Of a stretch of DNA of 19,032 bases, positions 1 through 8,077 are shown piece by piece. The first letter of the stretch is position 1. The number at the start of each line of letters is the position of its first letter. Both the position numbers and the translations under genes were made by a program. Source of the stretch: CALMFQ01 sp964495595 (GTDB lineage Bacteria > Pseudomonadota > Gammaproteobacteria > Burkholderiales > SCOH01); the NCBI GenBank assembly GCA_964495595.1, contig CAZBWH010000062.1, positions 1-19,032 of the forward strand, read 5' to 3'. The notes below the pieces were generated by a model that searched no databases, was not told the origin of the DNA, and saw only the letters and a list, made by a program, of their open reading frames with translations.

Positions 1-208
1 TGATGATCACGTCCATCGCTTTCAGTTCGTCGATGTTTTTTGCGTCTTTCAGCGGTGGCACATCCTTGCCGATATCCGGCCCCTTGCCACCAACATTCGA
101 GGTGGTGAAGAAAATCGGCTCGATTGTGTCGAAGTCATTTTCTTCTTTCATTCGCTGCATCAGCACCGAACCGACCATCCCGCGCCAGCCGACCAAACCT
201 ACTCGCAT
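1..208 (-). CDS. asd: Aspartate-semialdehyde dehydrogenase, N-terminal part (cut by window edge)
   Basis: The first 69 residues are visible and the gene continues past position 1. The enzyme reduces L-aspartyl-4-phosphate to aspartate semialdehyde with NADPH in the cytoplasm. This is the branch point toward lysine/diaminopimelate, threonine and methionine. The N-terminus MRVGLVGWRGMVGSVLMQRM holds the Rossmann dinucleotide-binding glycine motif (GxxGxxG, residues 7-13). It closely resembles the proteobacterial Asd type seen in E. coli, as does the following PIFFTTSNVGGKGPDIG segment. The ATG at 208-206 is preceded by AAGGA seven bases upstream, a good ribosome binding site. It lies 39 bases after the leuB stop with no terminator between, so it is probably the last visible member of the leuCDB transcript. 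The catalytic cysteine lies outside the window. Confidence 0.95.
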   Translation of the reverse strand, partial: MRVGLVGWRGMVGSVLMQRMKEENDFDTIEPIFFTTSNVGGKGPDIGKDVPPLKDAKNIDELKAMDVII

Positions 209-247
209 GATTAATCCTTTATTGCCAAATACCTGAATGGAAAACAA

Positions 248-1312
248 TTATAGCGCTGCCAGTACGGCATCGCCCATACCTGTGGTGGAAACTTTCTGCG
301 TGCCCGGCTCGTAAATGTCCGCAGTACGGAAACCTTGCGCCAGCACCTTCTTCACCGCATTTTCGACACGTTGTGCGGCCGCTTCCTGGGCAAACGAATA
401 ACGCAGCATCATTGCGACCGACAGAATCGTCGCCAGCGGATTGGCAACATTCTTGCCGGCAATGTCCGGCGCCGAACCGTGGCACGGCTCGTACAAGCCC
501 TTGTTGTTCTGATCCAGCGATGCCGATGGCAACATGCCGATCGAGCCGGTCAGCATCGAGGCTTCGTCCGAAAGGATGTCACCGAAGATATTGCCGGTAA
601 CGATCACGTCGAACTGTTTTGGCGCACGCACCAGCTGCATTGCCGCGTTGTCGACGTACATGTGGCTCAGTTCTACCTCCGGGTATTCCTTGGCCACGTC
701 GATCATGATTTCTTTCCAGAATTCGGTACATTCCAGCACGTTGGCCTTGTCTACCGAACACAGCTTCTTGTTGCGCTTCATCGCAATGCCAAACGCCACG
801 TGGGCGATGCGACGCACCTCCGACTCGCTATACAACATGGTGTTGTAGCCTTCGCGTTCACCGGCTTCGTTGGTACGAATGCCGCGCGGCTGGCCGAAGT
901 AAATGTCACCAGTCAGTTCACGCACGATCATGATGTCCAGCCCAGACACCACTTCCGGTTTCAGCGACGACGCACCAGCCAGTTCCGGATAGAGGATAGC
1001 CGGACGCAAGTTGCCGAACAGGTTCAGATCCTTGCGGATCGCCAGCAGGCCACGCTCCGGGCGCAACGGACGATCCAGCGTATCGTATTGTGGGCCGCCA
1101 ACGGCACCGAGCAGAATCGCATCGGCTTCGCGCGCCAGCTTCTGCGTGAATTCCGGATACGGCGAACCGTATTGGTCATAAGCGGCACCACCTAGCGGGG
1201 CGTGCTGCAGTTCCAGCGGCAAGCCATCGGCCTGCAGTTTTTCCAACACACGCACGGCCTGCGCAACAATCTCAGGACCAATACCATCACCAGGTAGAAC
1301 CAGAACTTTCAT
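248..1312 (-). CDS. leuB: 3-isopropylmalate dehydrogenase
   Basis: Third step of leucine synthesis: NAD-dependent oxidation and decarboxylation of 3-isopropylmalate to 2-oxoisocaproate, in the cytoplasm as a homodimer. The 354 residues match the usual family length. The start MKVLVLPGDGIGPEIV is typical, RELTGDIYFGQPRG carries the substrate-binding arginine and tyrosine region, and TGNIFGDILSDEASMLTGSIG holds the metal-binding aspartates and the dehydrogenase signature. The C-terminal GTQKVSTTGMGDAVLAAL is also typical. The ATG lies 3 bases after the stop of the small upstream gene and has only a weak ribosome binding site (GAG), which suggests translational coupling. It reads leuC, leuD, small gene, leuB, asd in one direction. 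Confidence 0.98.
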   Translation of the reverse strand: MKVLVLPGDGIGPEIVAQAVRVLEKLQADGLPLELQHAPLGGAAYDQYGSPYPEFTQKLAREADAILLGAVGGPQYDTLDRPLRPERGLLAIRKDLNLFGNLRPAILYPELAGASSLKPEVVSGLDIMIVRELTGDIYFGQPRGIRTNEAGEREGYNTMLYSESEVRRIAHVAFGIAMKRNKKLCSVDKANVLECTEFWKEIMIDVAKEYPEVELSHMYVDNAAMQLVRAPKQFDVIVTGNIFGDILSDEASMLTGSIGMLPSASLDQNNKGLYEPCHGSAPDIAGKNVANPLATILSVAMMLRYSFAQEAAAQRVENAVKKVLAQGFRTADIYEPGTQKVSTTGMGDAVLAAL

Positions 1313-1315
1313 TGC

Positions 1316-1804
1316 TTACTCTGCTTTCACTGAAACAAGGGCACGCTGCACTTGCTGCGCGACCCGATAACAATCATCAATATGGGCATAACCGATACGG
1401 GCGATCACACCGTAACTCAGGCCAGCGGCCACTGCCTGCCCCAGCAATGGCACAAACCGCACCACTTGTTTGGAGACAAAACGGACGCCAAATTTCTTGA
1501 AAACCAGCGCCACCAGTTGCCTGGTGATCATTTTGCCGATCAGCTTGCTGCCGATGCTGCCCGCTGCGGCCAACGCAAACTTGCGCATTTCCGGATCAAG
1601 CTGATCAAGATCCTGCTGCGACAAGCCAAACTGCTCGTTGATGGCTTGCAGCATGGTAGACAATACAGCCATATCCGCCAGCACGTCGGCGCCGGGAATT
1701 GGAATGGTGGCCGCGCCAGCCGAAACAAAAGCGCGGTTTTTCACCATGATCCGGCATTCAGCGCGGATTTGCTCAAGTTCAGTCTGAGTAGCGGGCAGCG
1801 ACAT
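1316..1804 (-). CDS. Small alpha-helical hydrophobic protein, DUF697-like, in the leu operon
   Basis: A 162-residue protein of unknown function, inserted between leuD (13-base gap) and leuB (3-base gap). The N-terminal 30 residues are polar and helical (QTELEQIRAECRIMVKNRA). Then come a Gly/Ala/Pro-rich turn containing IPIPGADVLADMAVL, a polar middle (about residues 55-75) and a hydrophobic second half (about 78-140) with GSIGSKLIGKMI and VPLLGQAVAAGLSYGVIARIGYA. The IPIPGAD turn followed by a VPLLGQAVAAG-type Gly/Ala segment resembles the DUF697/YcjF C-terminal family, whose members are membrane-associated. That assignment is from memory of the pattern and is moderate at best. No catalytic motif is visible. 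Base composition and frame usage match the neighbours, so it appears to be a long-standing operon member rather than a recent insert. There is no strong ribosome binding site at the ATG, so coupling to leuD is likely. Confidence 0.8.
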   Translation of the reverse strand: MSLPATQTELEQIRAECRIMVKNRAFVSAGAATIPIPGADVLADMAVLSTMLQAINEQFGLSQQDLDQLDPEMRKFALAAAGSIGSKLIGKMITRQLVALVFKKFGVRFVSKQVVRFVPLLGQAVAAGLSYGVIARIGYAHIDDCYRVAQQVQRALVSVKAE

Positions 1805-1817
1805 GGCAGCGATTCAC

Positions 1818-2456
1818 TCAGGCAAACAGCCAAGGCTGATTCAGGCGGCGTTGCGCCTCAAACGCCTTGATCTTCTCGGCATGCGCTAGCGTCAGGCCAA
1901 TTTCATCCAGGCCATTCAACAGGCAGTGCTTGCGAAAATCAGTGATATCAAACGCAAACGACTCATCTGCCGGTGTGCTTACCGTCTGATTCTGCAAGTC
2001 CACATTCAGGCGATAACCTTCGCTAGCGGCACATTGCTGGAACAGTTTGTCCACTACATCAGCGGCCAACACGATCGGCAACAAACCGTTCTTGAAGCAG
2101 TTATTGAAGAAGATATCGGCGAAGCTAGGCGCAATCACCACGCGGAAGCCGTAGTCCTCCAAGGCCCATGGCGCATGTTCGCGCGAGCTGCCGCAACCGA
2201 AGTTCTCGCGCGCCAGCAGCACTTGCGCACCTTTGAAACGCGGGAAATTCAGCACGAAATCCGGGTTCGGCTGGCGCTGGGAATTGTCCATTCCCGGTTC
2301 GCCGTGATCCAGATAACGCCATTCGTCGAACAGATTCGGGCCAAAACCGGCGCGCTTGATCGATTTCAGGAACTGCTTGGGGATAATCGCATCGGTATCA
2401 ACGTTAGCGCGATCCAGCGGGCACACCAAGCCATTGAGTCGGGTAAATTTCTGCAT
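1818..2456 (-). CDS. leuD: 3-isopropylmalate dehydratase, small subunit
   Basis: Small subunit of isopropylmalate isomerase. With LeuC it converts 2-isopropylmalate to 3-isopropylmalate through an isopropylmaleate intermediate. It has 212 residues, the normal length for the proteobacterial form. NVDTDAIIPKQFLKSI near residue 18 and NFGCGSSREHAPWAL near residue 95 are the hallmark motifs, the latter forming the swivel-domain loop that contacts substrate. The ATG at 2456-2454 follows AAGGAG at good spacing, so this gene has its own strong ribosome binding site. It begins 12 bases after the leuC stop. Confidence 0.98.
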   Translation of the reverse strand: MQKFTRLNGLVCPLDRANVDTDAIIPKQFLKSIKRAGFGPNLFDEWRYLDHGEPGMDNSQRQPNPDFVLNFPRFKGAQVLLARENFGCGSSREHAPWALEDYGFRVVIAPSFADIFFNNCFKNGLLPIVLAADVVDKLFQQCAASEGYRLNVDLQNQTVSTPADESFAFDITDFRKHCLLNGLDEIGLTLAHAEKIKAFEAQRRLNQPWLFA

Positions 2457-2468
2457 CTTGGCTGCTCC

Positions 2469-3878
2469 TTAGGCAAATGTCCGCACGTCGACGAAATGAC
2501 CGGCAATTGCCGCAGCCGCAGCCATGGCCGGGCTGACCAGATGGGTACGCCCACCCTGCCCCTGACGTCCTTCGAAATTGCGATTGGAAGTCGATGCGCA
2601 ACGCTCGCCCGGTTCCAGACGGTCGGCATTCATTGCCAGACACATCGAACAGCCCGGCTGACGCCATTCAAAGCCTGCCTCGATAAACACCTTGTCCAGA
2701 CCTTCGGCCTCGGCCTGAGCCTTGACCAGGCCTGAGCCCGGCACCACCAGCACAGCCTTGACATTGGCTGCTTTCTTGCGGCCCTTGGCCACTTCTGCCG
2801 CGGCACGCAAGTCTTCGATACGCGAGTTGGTGCAGGAGCCGATGAAAACCTTGTCGACCGGAATCTGCGTGATCGGCGTGTTGGCTTCCAGCCCCATGTA
2901 TTTCAGCGCACGTTCAATACCGCCCTTTTTCACTGGATCAGCTTCCTGCGCCGGATCGGGCACGCGACCGTCAACGGTAGTCACCATTTCTGGCGAGGTA
3001 CCCCAAGTCACTTGCGGCAGGATGTCTTCGGCTTTCAGCTCAACCACAGCGTCGAACTGCGCATCTGTATCGGAAACCAGCGTACACCAGTATTCCACTG
3101 CCTTGTTCCAGGCCTCGCCGGTCGGTGCGAACGGGCGGCCTTTAACGTAATCGATAGTCTTGTCGTCAACCGCAACCATACCGGCACGCGCACCACCTTC
3201 GATCGCCATATTACACAGCGTCATGCGGCCTTCCATGCTCAGGCTACGAATCGCCGAGCCGCCGAATTCCACGGCATAACCGGTGCCGCCGGCAGTGCCA
3301 ATCTTGCCGATGATGGCCAGCGCCACGTCTTTGGCGGTCACGCCGTTACCCAGTTCACCGTCAACGCGAATCAACATGGCTTTGGATTTTTTGGCGACCA
3401 ATGTCTGAGTAGCCAGCACGTGCTCCACTTCGGAGGTGCCGATACCGTGCGCCAGACAGGCAAATGCGCCATGGGTCGAGGTGTGGCTATCGCCACAGAC
3501 GACGGTCATCCCTGGCAGGGTTGCGCCCTGCTCCGGGCCTACCACGTGGACAATGCCCTGGCCTTTGTCCTTGAACGGAAAGTAGGCCAGCGAGCCGACT
3601 TCACGAATGTTGGCATCCAGCGTTTCGACCTGCTGTCGCGAAATCGGATCTTGAATGCCCTGATCCCAGTGATCGGTCGGGGTGTTGTGATCGGCAGTTG
3701 CCACAATCGACGAAATGCGCCACGGCTTGCGGCCGGCCAGTTTCAGGCCTTCGAACGCCTGCGGACTGGTGACTTCGTGGATCAGGTGACGGTCGATATA
3801 CAGCAATGCGGTGCCGTCAGCTTCCTGATGCACCACATGATTTTCCCAGAGCTTGTCGTAGAGCGTTTTGCCAGCCAT
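2469..3878 (-). CDS. leuC: 3-isopropylmalate dehydratase, large subunit
   Basis: Large, iron-sulfur subunit of isopropylmalate isomerase, an aconitase-family enzyme. From the ATG at 3878 the protein has 469 residues (E. coli LeuC has 466). The 4Fe-4S ligands are visible as C349 (in IGSCTNSRIEDL) and C410/C413 (in QPGCSMCLAMN). CGDSHTSTHGAFACLAHGIG is the other aconitase signature. An in-frame ATG nine codons upstream (3905) is unlikely to be used. MAGKTLYDKLWENHVV is the family-typical N-terminus, and the predicted transcript from the TATAAT box at 3913-3918 would begin at about 3906, leaving no leader for the longer form. It is the first gene of the leuC-leuD-small gene-leuB-asd unit. Confidence 0.97.
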   Translation of the reverse strand: MAGKTLYDKLWENHVVHQEADGTALLYIDRHLIHEVTSPQAFEGLKLAGRKPWRISSIVATADHNTPTDHWDQGIQDPISRQQVETLDANIREVGSLAYFPFKDKGQGIVHVVGPEQGATLPGMTVVCGDSHTSTHGAFACLAHGIGTSEVEHVLATQTLVAKKSKAMLIRVDGELGNGVTAKDVALAIIGKIGTAGGTGYAVEFGGSAIRSLSMEGRMTLCNMAIEGGARAGMVAVDDKTIDYVKGRPFAPTGEAWNKAVEYWCTLVSDTDAQFDAVVELKAEDILPQVTWGTSPEMVTTVDGRVPDPAQEADPVKKGGIERALKYMGLEANTPITQIPVDKVFIGSCTNSRIEDLRAAAEVAKGRKKAANVKAVLVVPGSGLVKAQAEAEGLDKVFIEAGFEWRQPGCSMCLAMNADRLEPGERCASTSNRNFEGRQGQGGRTHLVSPAMAAAAAIAGHFVDVRTFA

Positions 3879-3912
3879 ATCCTGCTTCTTGAGTGCATGA
3901 AACAAGCGGCAG

Positions 3913-3918
3913 ATTATA
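3913..3918 (-). promoter_or_regulatory. Predicted -10 box of the leuC operon
   Basis: A perfect TATAAT on the minus strand, 34 bases upstream of the chosen leuC ATG. No good -35 hexamer is present at 16-18 bases (GC-rich, around 3936-3941), so the promoter probably needs an activator or is weak. The start of transcription is predicted near 3906. Confidence 0.6.
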
Positions 3919-3926
3919 CACAGAAT

Positions 3927-3940
3927 CCGGGTGGTCCCGG
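3927..3940. promoter_or_regulatory. Inverted repeat overlapping the leuC spacer/-35 region
   Basis: CCGGG-TGGT-CCCGG, a perfect 5-bp inverted repeat with a 4-base centre, lies between the -10 box and the -35 position of the leuC promoter. Position suggests a repressor or activator site. The protein is unknown. Confidence 0.3.
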
Positions 3941-3974
3941 CCTGGCGGGGTGGAATTTTGCGGTGCGCCGGCGC

Positions 3975-3996
3975 CTCGCCAGCGTCGACTCGCCAG
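3975..3996. repeat. Tandem CTCGCCAG direct repeat upstream of leuC
   Basis: CTCGCCAG occurs at 3975-3982 and again at 3989-3996, a 14-base period. This is about 70-90 bases upstream of the predicted leuC transcription start, where an activator could bind. A GCGCCGGCGC palindrome (3965-3974) abuts it. Function is not known. Confidence 0.35.
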
Positions 3997-4057
3997 TTAG
4001 CCGAGCCATGAAAACGGGCAGCACCACGTTAAACAGGAAAGCCTGCAGGCGAATAGA

Positions 4058-5194
4058 TCAGCAACGCAACCAGCGATGCGCCAGCCACCAGCCAACGGCT
4101 GCCGACAGCGCGGCGAGGGTGAATATCTGCTCGGCACCGAGCGACGCCCACAAGGCGCCCGTTGCCACCCCTCCCAGCGTGCCCCCCAAGCCAAAAGATG
4201 CACTGACATACAGCGCTTGTCCACGCGCCTGATGCGCTCCCTGAAAATATCGGTGGATCAGCGCAATCGACGCAGCGTGATGGGTGCCAAAGGTAGCTGC
4301 ATGCAGCACTTGCGCCAACGCCATCATCCATACCGACTGAGGGAGCCACGCAATCAGCACAAAGCGCAACACAGCCAGCAGCAAACCCAGCAGAAACAAT
4401 TGACGCAATCCGAGCCAGCCGATGATCCGCGGCATGAGGACGAAGGCACCAATTTCAGCTACCACCCCGATCGACCACAAATAGCCAATGGCACTCTCTC
4501 CATATCCATTTTCTGCCAGATGTATCGAAAAGAAGGTGTAATACGGTCCGTGCGCCAGTGCCATGAAAAAGCAGGACAGAAACAGGGCGGCGACGGCAGG
4601 CAGGCGAAGGACATCCCACAGTCGCTCCGACACGCCGTGGTGTCGGCTGGCTGACACCTCCGGCAGGAACCAGGCGTAGACGGCAATGCCCAGCATCAGC
4701 CCCATCACCCCTAGCGGCAGCCCGGCTACCCCGACCCTCTCCAGTAGATGGCCAATCAATACGGTCGCCACGACGAACCCGACCGACCCCCAAAGCCGGA
4801 TCTGGCTATAGCGTCCAGCCTGCTGGCCAAGCAGCGACAAGGTCGTCGCTTCAACCAGTGGTAGCGATGCGCTCCAGAAAAAGCTCATCAGCGCCAACAC
4901 ACACAACAGCCAGGCAAAGCCCTGCCCGACAAACACCCCGGCAAAACTGACCACACTCAGCCATGCAGCCAGACGAACGATGGATGCTCGCTGGCCTGTC
5001 CGGTCAGCAACCCAACCCCAGATGCTGGGCGCAAAAATCCGCATCACCTGAGTTAGCGACATCAGAAGGCCGATTTGCCAGGCAGTAAACTGCAACGATT
5101 GCAGATACAGTCCCCAATAAGGGGAAAAAGCACCAACAAAAGCAAAGTAAAAGAAATAGAAGCCGGCCAGTACCCGAGCCTGTTGCGGCTGCAT
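4058..5194 (-). CDS. MFS transporter, HcaT/phenylpropionate permease-like
   Basis: A 378-residue inner-membrane protein of the major facilitator superfamily. About 12 hydrophobic segments run through the whole sequence. The start resembles the MFS_1_like group that includes E. coli HcaT and sugar/proton symporters: FYFFYFAFVGAFSPYWGLYLQSLQ, followed by a first-loop motif GWVADRTGQR (near residues 60-70) between helices 2 and 3. RLWGSVGFVVATVLIGHLLE near residue 133 is also typical. The substrate cannot be read from the sequence. The ATG lies 3 bases after the stop of the upstream nuclease gene and has no strong ribosome binding site, so the two genes are probably co-transcribed and coupled. 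A 179-base gap with no clear intrinsic terminator separates it from leuC. Confidence 0.88.
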   Translation of the reverse strand: MQPQQARVLAGFYFFYFAFVGAFSPYWGLYLQSLQFTAWQIGLLMSLTQVMRIFAPSIWGWVADRTGQRASIVRLAAWLSVVSFAGVFVGQGFAWLLCVLALMSFFWSASLPLVEATTLSLLGQQAGRYSQIRLWGSVGFVVATVLIGHLLERVGVAGLPLGVMGLMLGIAVYAWFLPEVSASRHHGVSERLWDVLRLPAVAALFLSCFFMALAHGPYYTFFSIHLAENGYGESAIGYLWSIGVVAEIGAFVLMPRIIGWLGLRQLFLLGLLLAVLRFVLIAWLPQSVWMMALAQVLHAATFGTHHAASIALIHRYFQGAHQARGQALYVSASFGLGGTLGGVATGALWASLGAEQIFTLAALSAAVGWWLAHRWLRC

Positions 5195-5197
5195 GGC

Positions 5198-5743
5198 TCA
5201 ATGCCCGCCTGGCAGGCCTGGGGCCTCGGTCAGCGCTGGTTGATAGCCGCCGGAATGCGTGTTTTTCCCGCGGCGGAACTGCCAGGGCGAAACGGGAGCA
5301 TGATCCTGCCACAGACCCGTTTGCTGGCTGCGTGCCTGCTGCTCGGCATTGGCGTAGCGGTCGAATTCGTCACTCGGCTGGGTCTTGCGGGCATAGTACT
5401 GATAATGCCAGGCGAAGCCATCGGCTACCTGGCTCAGATTGACGTCCTGCTCTCCCAGCCAGACACGACCCACAGTCCGTCCATATCGGTCCCGCTCGAC
5501 AACATCGACCCTAACCTGTTGCTGGAACAACTTGTCCGCCAGATGTTTTCTGGCTGCCTGACCAAATGGCTGCGCCTTTTCCGGGGCATCAATATATGCA
5601 AAACGGATCTTGTGCTGCTGTCGCCCGCTATCGAGCAATGTGATCGTGTCGCCATCAGCAACCCCCACGACGACGCCCTCCAATGGCTGCCCGCCCAGCT
5701 TTCCGGCGCATCCGGCCAGCAGCAACGCCAGCCAAATGGCCAT
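5198..5743 (-). CDS. Thermonuclease (TNase/SNase-like) family protein, probable lipoprotein
   Basis: A staphylococcal-nuclease-fold protein, probably exported, that would cut nucleic acids outside the cytoplasm with calcium. Visible motifs are VADGDTI (metal ligand Asp), RFAYIDAPEKAQPFG (active-site Arg, Asp and Glu), ERDRYGRTVGRVWL (second active-site Arg) and a C-terminal AEQQARSQQTGLW, all in the family order. LALLLAGCAG is a lipobox, so cleavage and lipidation at that Cys is likely. The start is uncertain. The ATG at 5743 gives only 11 residues before the Cys, short for a signal peptide. A CTG at 5770 would give MIRHGVLPGMAIWLALLLAGC, a well-formed lipoprotein signal, with TAGG just upstream. 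A TTG at 5824 is also possible. The open frame runs back to 5908, but that crosses the pnp terminator, so the longest form is not credible. Confidence 0.82.
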   Translation of the reverse strand: MAIWLALLLAGCAGKLGGQPLEGVVVGVADGDTITLLDSGRQQHKIRFAYIDAPEKAQPFGQAARKHLADKLFQQQVRVDVVERDRYGRTVGRVWLGEQDVNLSQVADGFAWHYQYYARKTQPSDEFDRYANAEQQARSQQTGLWQDHAPVSPWQFRRGKNTHSGGYQPALTEAPGLPGGH

Positions 5744-5862
5744 TCCTGGCAAAACGCCATGCCGTATCAGAAACCTACCAGTCAGGGCAGACCGTGCCGC
5801 CCATGCAATTTGTAGCAACCTCAAAGTACCCCCACTCACCCCGATGGCCCGAGCCCACCAAC

Positions 5863-5889
5863 AAAAAAGCCCCGAAATGAATTCGGGGC
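5863..5889 (-). terminator. Intrinsic terminator of pnp
   Basis: An 8-bp GC-rich stem (5882-5889 with 5869-5876, core CCCCGAA/TTCGGGG) with a 5-base loop, followed on the minus strand by six T (5868-5863). It begins 24 bases after the pnp stop and ends the rimP-to-pnp cluster. Confidence 0.93.
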
Positions 5890-5912
5890 CGCATTCTTGA
5901 CGCACCAATGGG

Positions 5913-8021
5913 TTACTGGGCAGCCGCTGCTTCCGCCAGCAGCGCTTTCATCGACAGGCGAATCTTGCCCTTGTCGTCCTGTTCCAGCACCTTGACGCGA
6001 ACCTGCTGGCCTTCCTTGACGTAATCATCCACCTTGTTGACGCGTTCGTTAGCGATCTGCGATACGTGCAGCAAACCATCGCGACCCGGCATGATGTTGA
6101 CGATGGCACCGAATTCAAGAATCTTGACCACTGTACCCTCGTACACGCGGCCGATTTCAACCTCGGCAGTAATCAGTTCAATGCGCTTCTTCGCTGCGTC
6201 AGCACCTTCTGCGCTCACCGAGGCGATGGTGATGGTGCCATCTTCGGCGATATCGATCTGGGTACCGGTTTCTTCGGTCAAGGCCCGAATCACCGAGCCA
6301 CCCTTGCCGATTACATCGCGAATCTTTTCCGGGTTGATCTTCATGGTGTACAGCCGCGGAGCATGCGCCGACACTTCCTGGCGCGCCTCGCCCAATGCGC
6401 CCTTCATAATACCGAGGATATGCAGGCGCCCTTCCTTTGCCTGATCCAGCGCCACCTTCATGATTTCCTTAGTGATGCCGTTGATCTTGATATCCATCTG
6501 CAGGGCGGTTACGCCATTCTCGGTACCAGCTACCTTGAAGTCCATGTCACCCAGATGATCTTCATCACCCAGAATATCGGTCAACACAGCGAAACGGTTG
6601 CCATCCTTGATCAGGCCCATGGCAATGCCAGCCACGTGATCCTTCAGCGGTACACCGGCATCCATCAACGACAGGCAGCCACCGCACACAGACGCCATCG
6701 ACGACGAACCGTTGGATTCGGTGATTTCCGATACCACACGCATCGAATAACTGAAGTTTTCCTGCTTCGGCAGCACGGCGACCAACGCACGCTTGGCCAG
6801 TCGACCATGACCGATTTCACGGCGCTTCGGTGTACCGACACGGCCGGTTTCACCCGTCGAATACGGTGGAAAATTGTAATGCAGCATGAAACGCTCGGTG
6901 TATTCACCTGACAACGCGTCAATGATCTGCTCGTCGGTTTTGGTGCCCAGCGTAGCCACAACCAGCGCTTGGGTTTCGCCACGGGTAAACAGCACCGAGC
7001 CGTGGGCACGCGGCAACACACCGGTACGGATAGATATCGGACGAACGGTACGGGTATCACGGCCGTCAATCCGCGGCTCACCAGCCAGGATCTGACCACG
7101 CACGATTTTGGCTTCCAGATCGAAGAACACCGACTTGACGTGGTTGACCTGCTTGGTATCCATATCCTCGGTAATCAGCTCAGTCATTACGCGATCACGA
7201 ATTTCATCCACCTTGGTCGACCGAGCCTGCTTTTGCTTGAGCCGGTACGCCTGGTTAAGGTCAGCCTCGCACAGATCCTTCATCCTGGCGATCAGCGCCT
7301 CATCCTTGGCAGGCGCCTGCCAGTCCCAGAGAATCGGATTGACTTCATCAGCCAGATCGTTAATGGCGTTGATGGCTGCCTGCATCTGCTCATGGCCGAA
7401 TACGACTGCGCCAAGCATGATTTCTTCTGACAGTTCGGTAGCTTCCGACTCGACCATCAATACCGCTTGCTGGGTACCTGCCACCACCAGATTCAGTTGC
7501 GATGTCTCCAGCTGCGTCTTGCCCGGATTAAGGATGTACTGGCCATCCGCAAAACCCACCCGAGCCGCACCAATCGGGCCGTCAAACGGAATACCGGAAA
7601 TAGCCAGGGCAGCAGACGCGCCAAGCATTGCCGGAATGTCCGAGTCGATTTCCGGATCGATCGACATCACGGTCGCGATGACCTGCACTTCGTTATAAAA
7701 GCCTTCCGGAAACAGTGGGCGCAGCGGGCGGTCAATCAGGCGCGAAGTCAGAATTTCCTTCTCCGAAGGGCGTCCTTCGCGCTTGAAAAAACCACCGGGG
7801 ATACGGCCGGCAGCGTAGGTGCGTTCCTGATAATCAACAGTCAGCGGAAAAAAGTCCTGGCCCGGCTTGACGTTTTTTGCGCCCACTACAGTCACCAGCA
7901 CCATGGTATCGCCCATCGACACCATTACGGCGCCACTGGCCTGTCGGGCAATTTCACCGGTCTCAAGCGTAACTTGATGCTGACCGTAGGGGAATGATTT
8001 TTTGATCGAGTTAAGACTCAC
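5913..8021 (-). CDS. pnp: Polyribonucleotide nucleotidyltransferase (PNPase)
   Basis: A 3'-to-5' phosphorolytic exoribonuclease, trimeric, and the core of the RNA degradosome; it also adds heteropolymeric tails. From the GTG at 8021 it has 702 residues (E. coli 711). Domains in order are a first RNase PH domain (FPYGQHQVTLETGEIARQAS, GRIPGGFFKREGRPSEKEIL), an all-helical linker, a second RNase PH domain (FTRGETQALVVATLGT, SNGSSSMASVCGG, and the catalytic Asp region TDILGDEDHLGDMDFKVAG), a KH domain (KIRDVIGKGGSVIRAL, near residue 560) and a C-terminal S1 domain (GTVVKILEFGAIVNIMPGRDGLLHVSQI). The open frame extends 54 codons upstream, but that part would be the leader hairpin and does not resemble PNPase. 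The GTG has AGGAAAGGA about 6 bases before it. It is the last gene of its cluster. Confidence 0.97.
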   Translation of the reverse strand: MSLNSIKKSFPYGQHQVTLETGEIARQASGAVMVSMGDTMVLVTVVGAKNVKPGQDFFPLTVDYQERTYAAGRIPGGFFKREGRPSEKEILTSRLIDRPLRPLFPEGFYNEVQVIATVMSIDPEIDSDIPAMLGASAALAISGIPFDGPIGAARVGFADGQYILNPGKTQLETSQLNLVVAGTQQAVLMVESEATELSEEIMLGAVVFGHEQMQAAINAINDLADEVNPILWDWQAPAKDEALIARMKDLCEADLNQAYRLKQKQARSTKVDEIRDRVMTELITEDMDTKQVNHVKSVFFDLEAKIVRGQILAGEPRIDGRDTRTVRPISIRTGVLPRAHGSVLFTRGETQALVVATLGTKTDEQIIDALSGEYTERFMLHYNFPPYSTGETGRVGTPKRREIGHGRLAKRALVAVLPKQENFSYSMRVVSEITESNGSSSMASVCGGCLSLMDAGVPLKDHVAGIAMGLIKDGNRFAVLTDILGDEDHLGDMDFKVAGTENGVTALQMDIKINGITKEIMKVALDQAKEGRLHILGIMKGALGEARQEVSAHAPRLYTMKINPEKIRDVIGKGGSVIRALTEETGTQIDIAEDGTITIASVSAEGADAAKKRIELITAEVEIGRVYEGTVVKILEFGAIVNIMPGRDGLLHVSQIANERVNKVDDYVKEGQQVRVKVLEQDDKGKIRLSMKALLAEAAAAQ

Positions 8022-8077
8022 GTTGATCCTTTCCTGTGAGATGAAGGGCAAAGGCAACGCATGACCGGAAGCAACAG

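Noticed and set aside
335..1195. 286-codon open frame on the plus strand opposite leuB
   Set aside because: No recognisable family, residue pattern rich in H/R/Q typical of antisense shadows, and leuB is certain on the other strand.
3012..4232. 406-codon plus-strand frame across leuC and its upstream region
   Set aside because: It is antisense to leuC, crosses the leuC promoter and the end of the MFS gene, and has low-complexity shadow composition.
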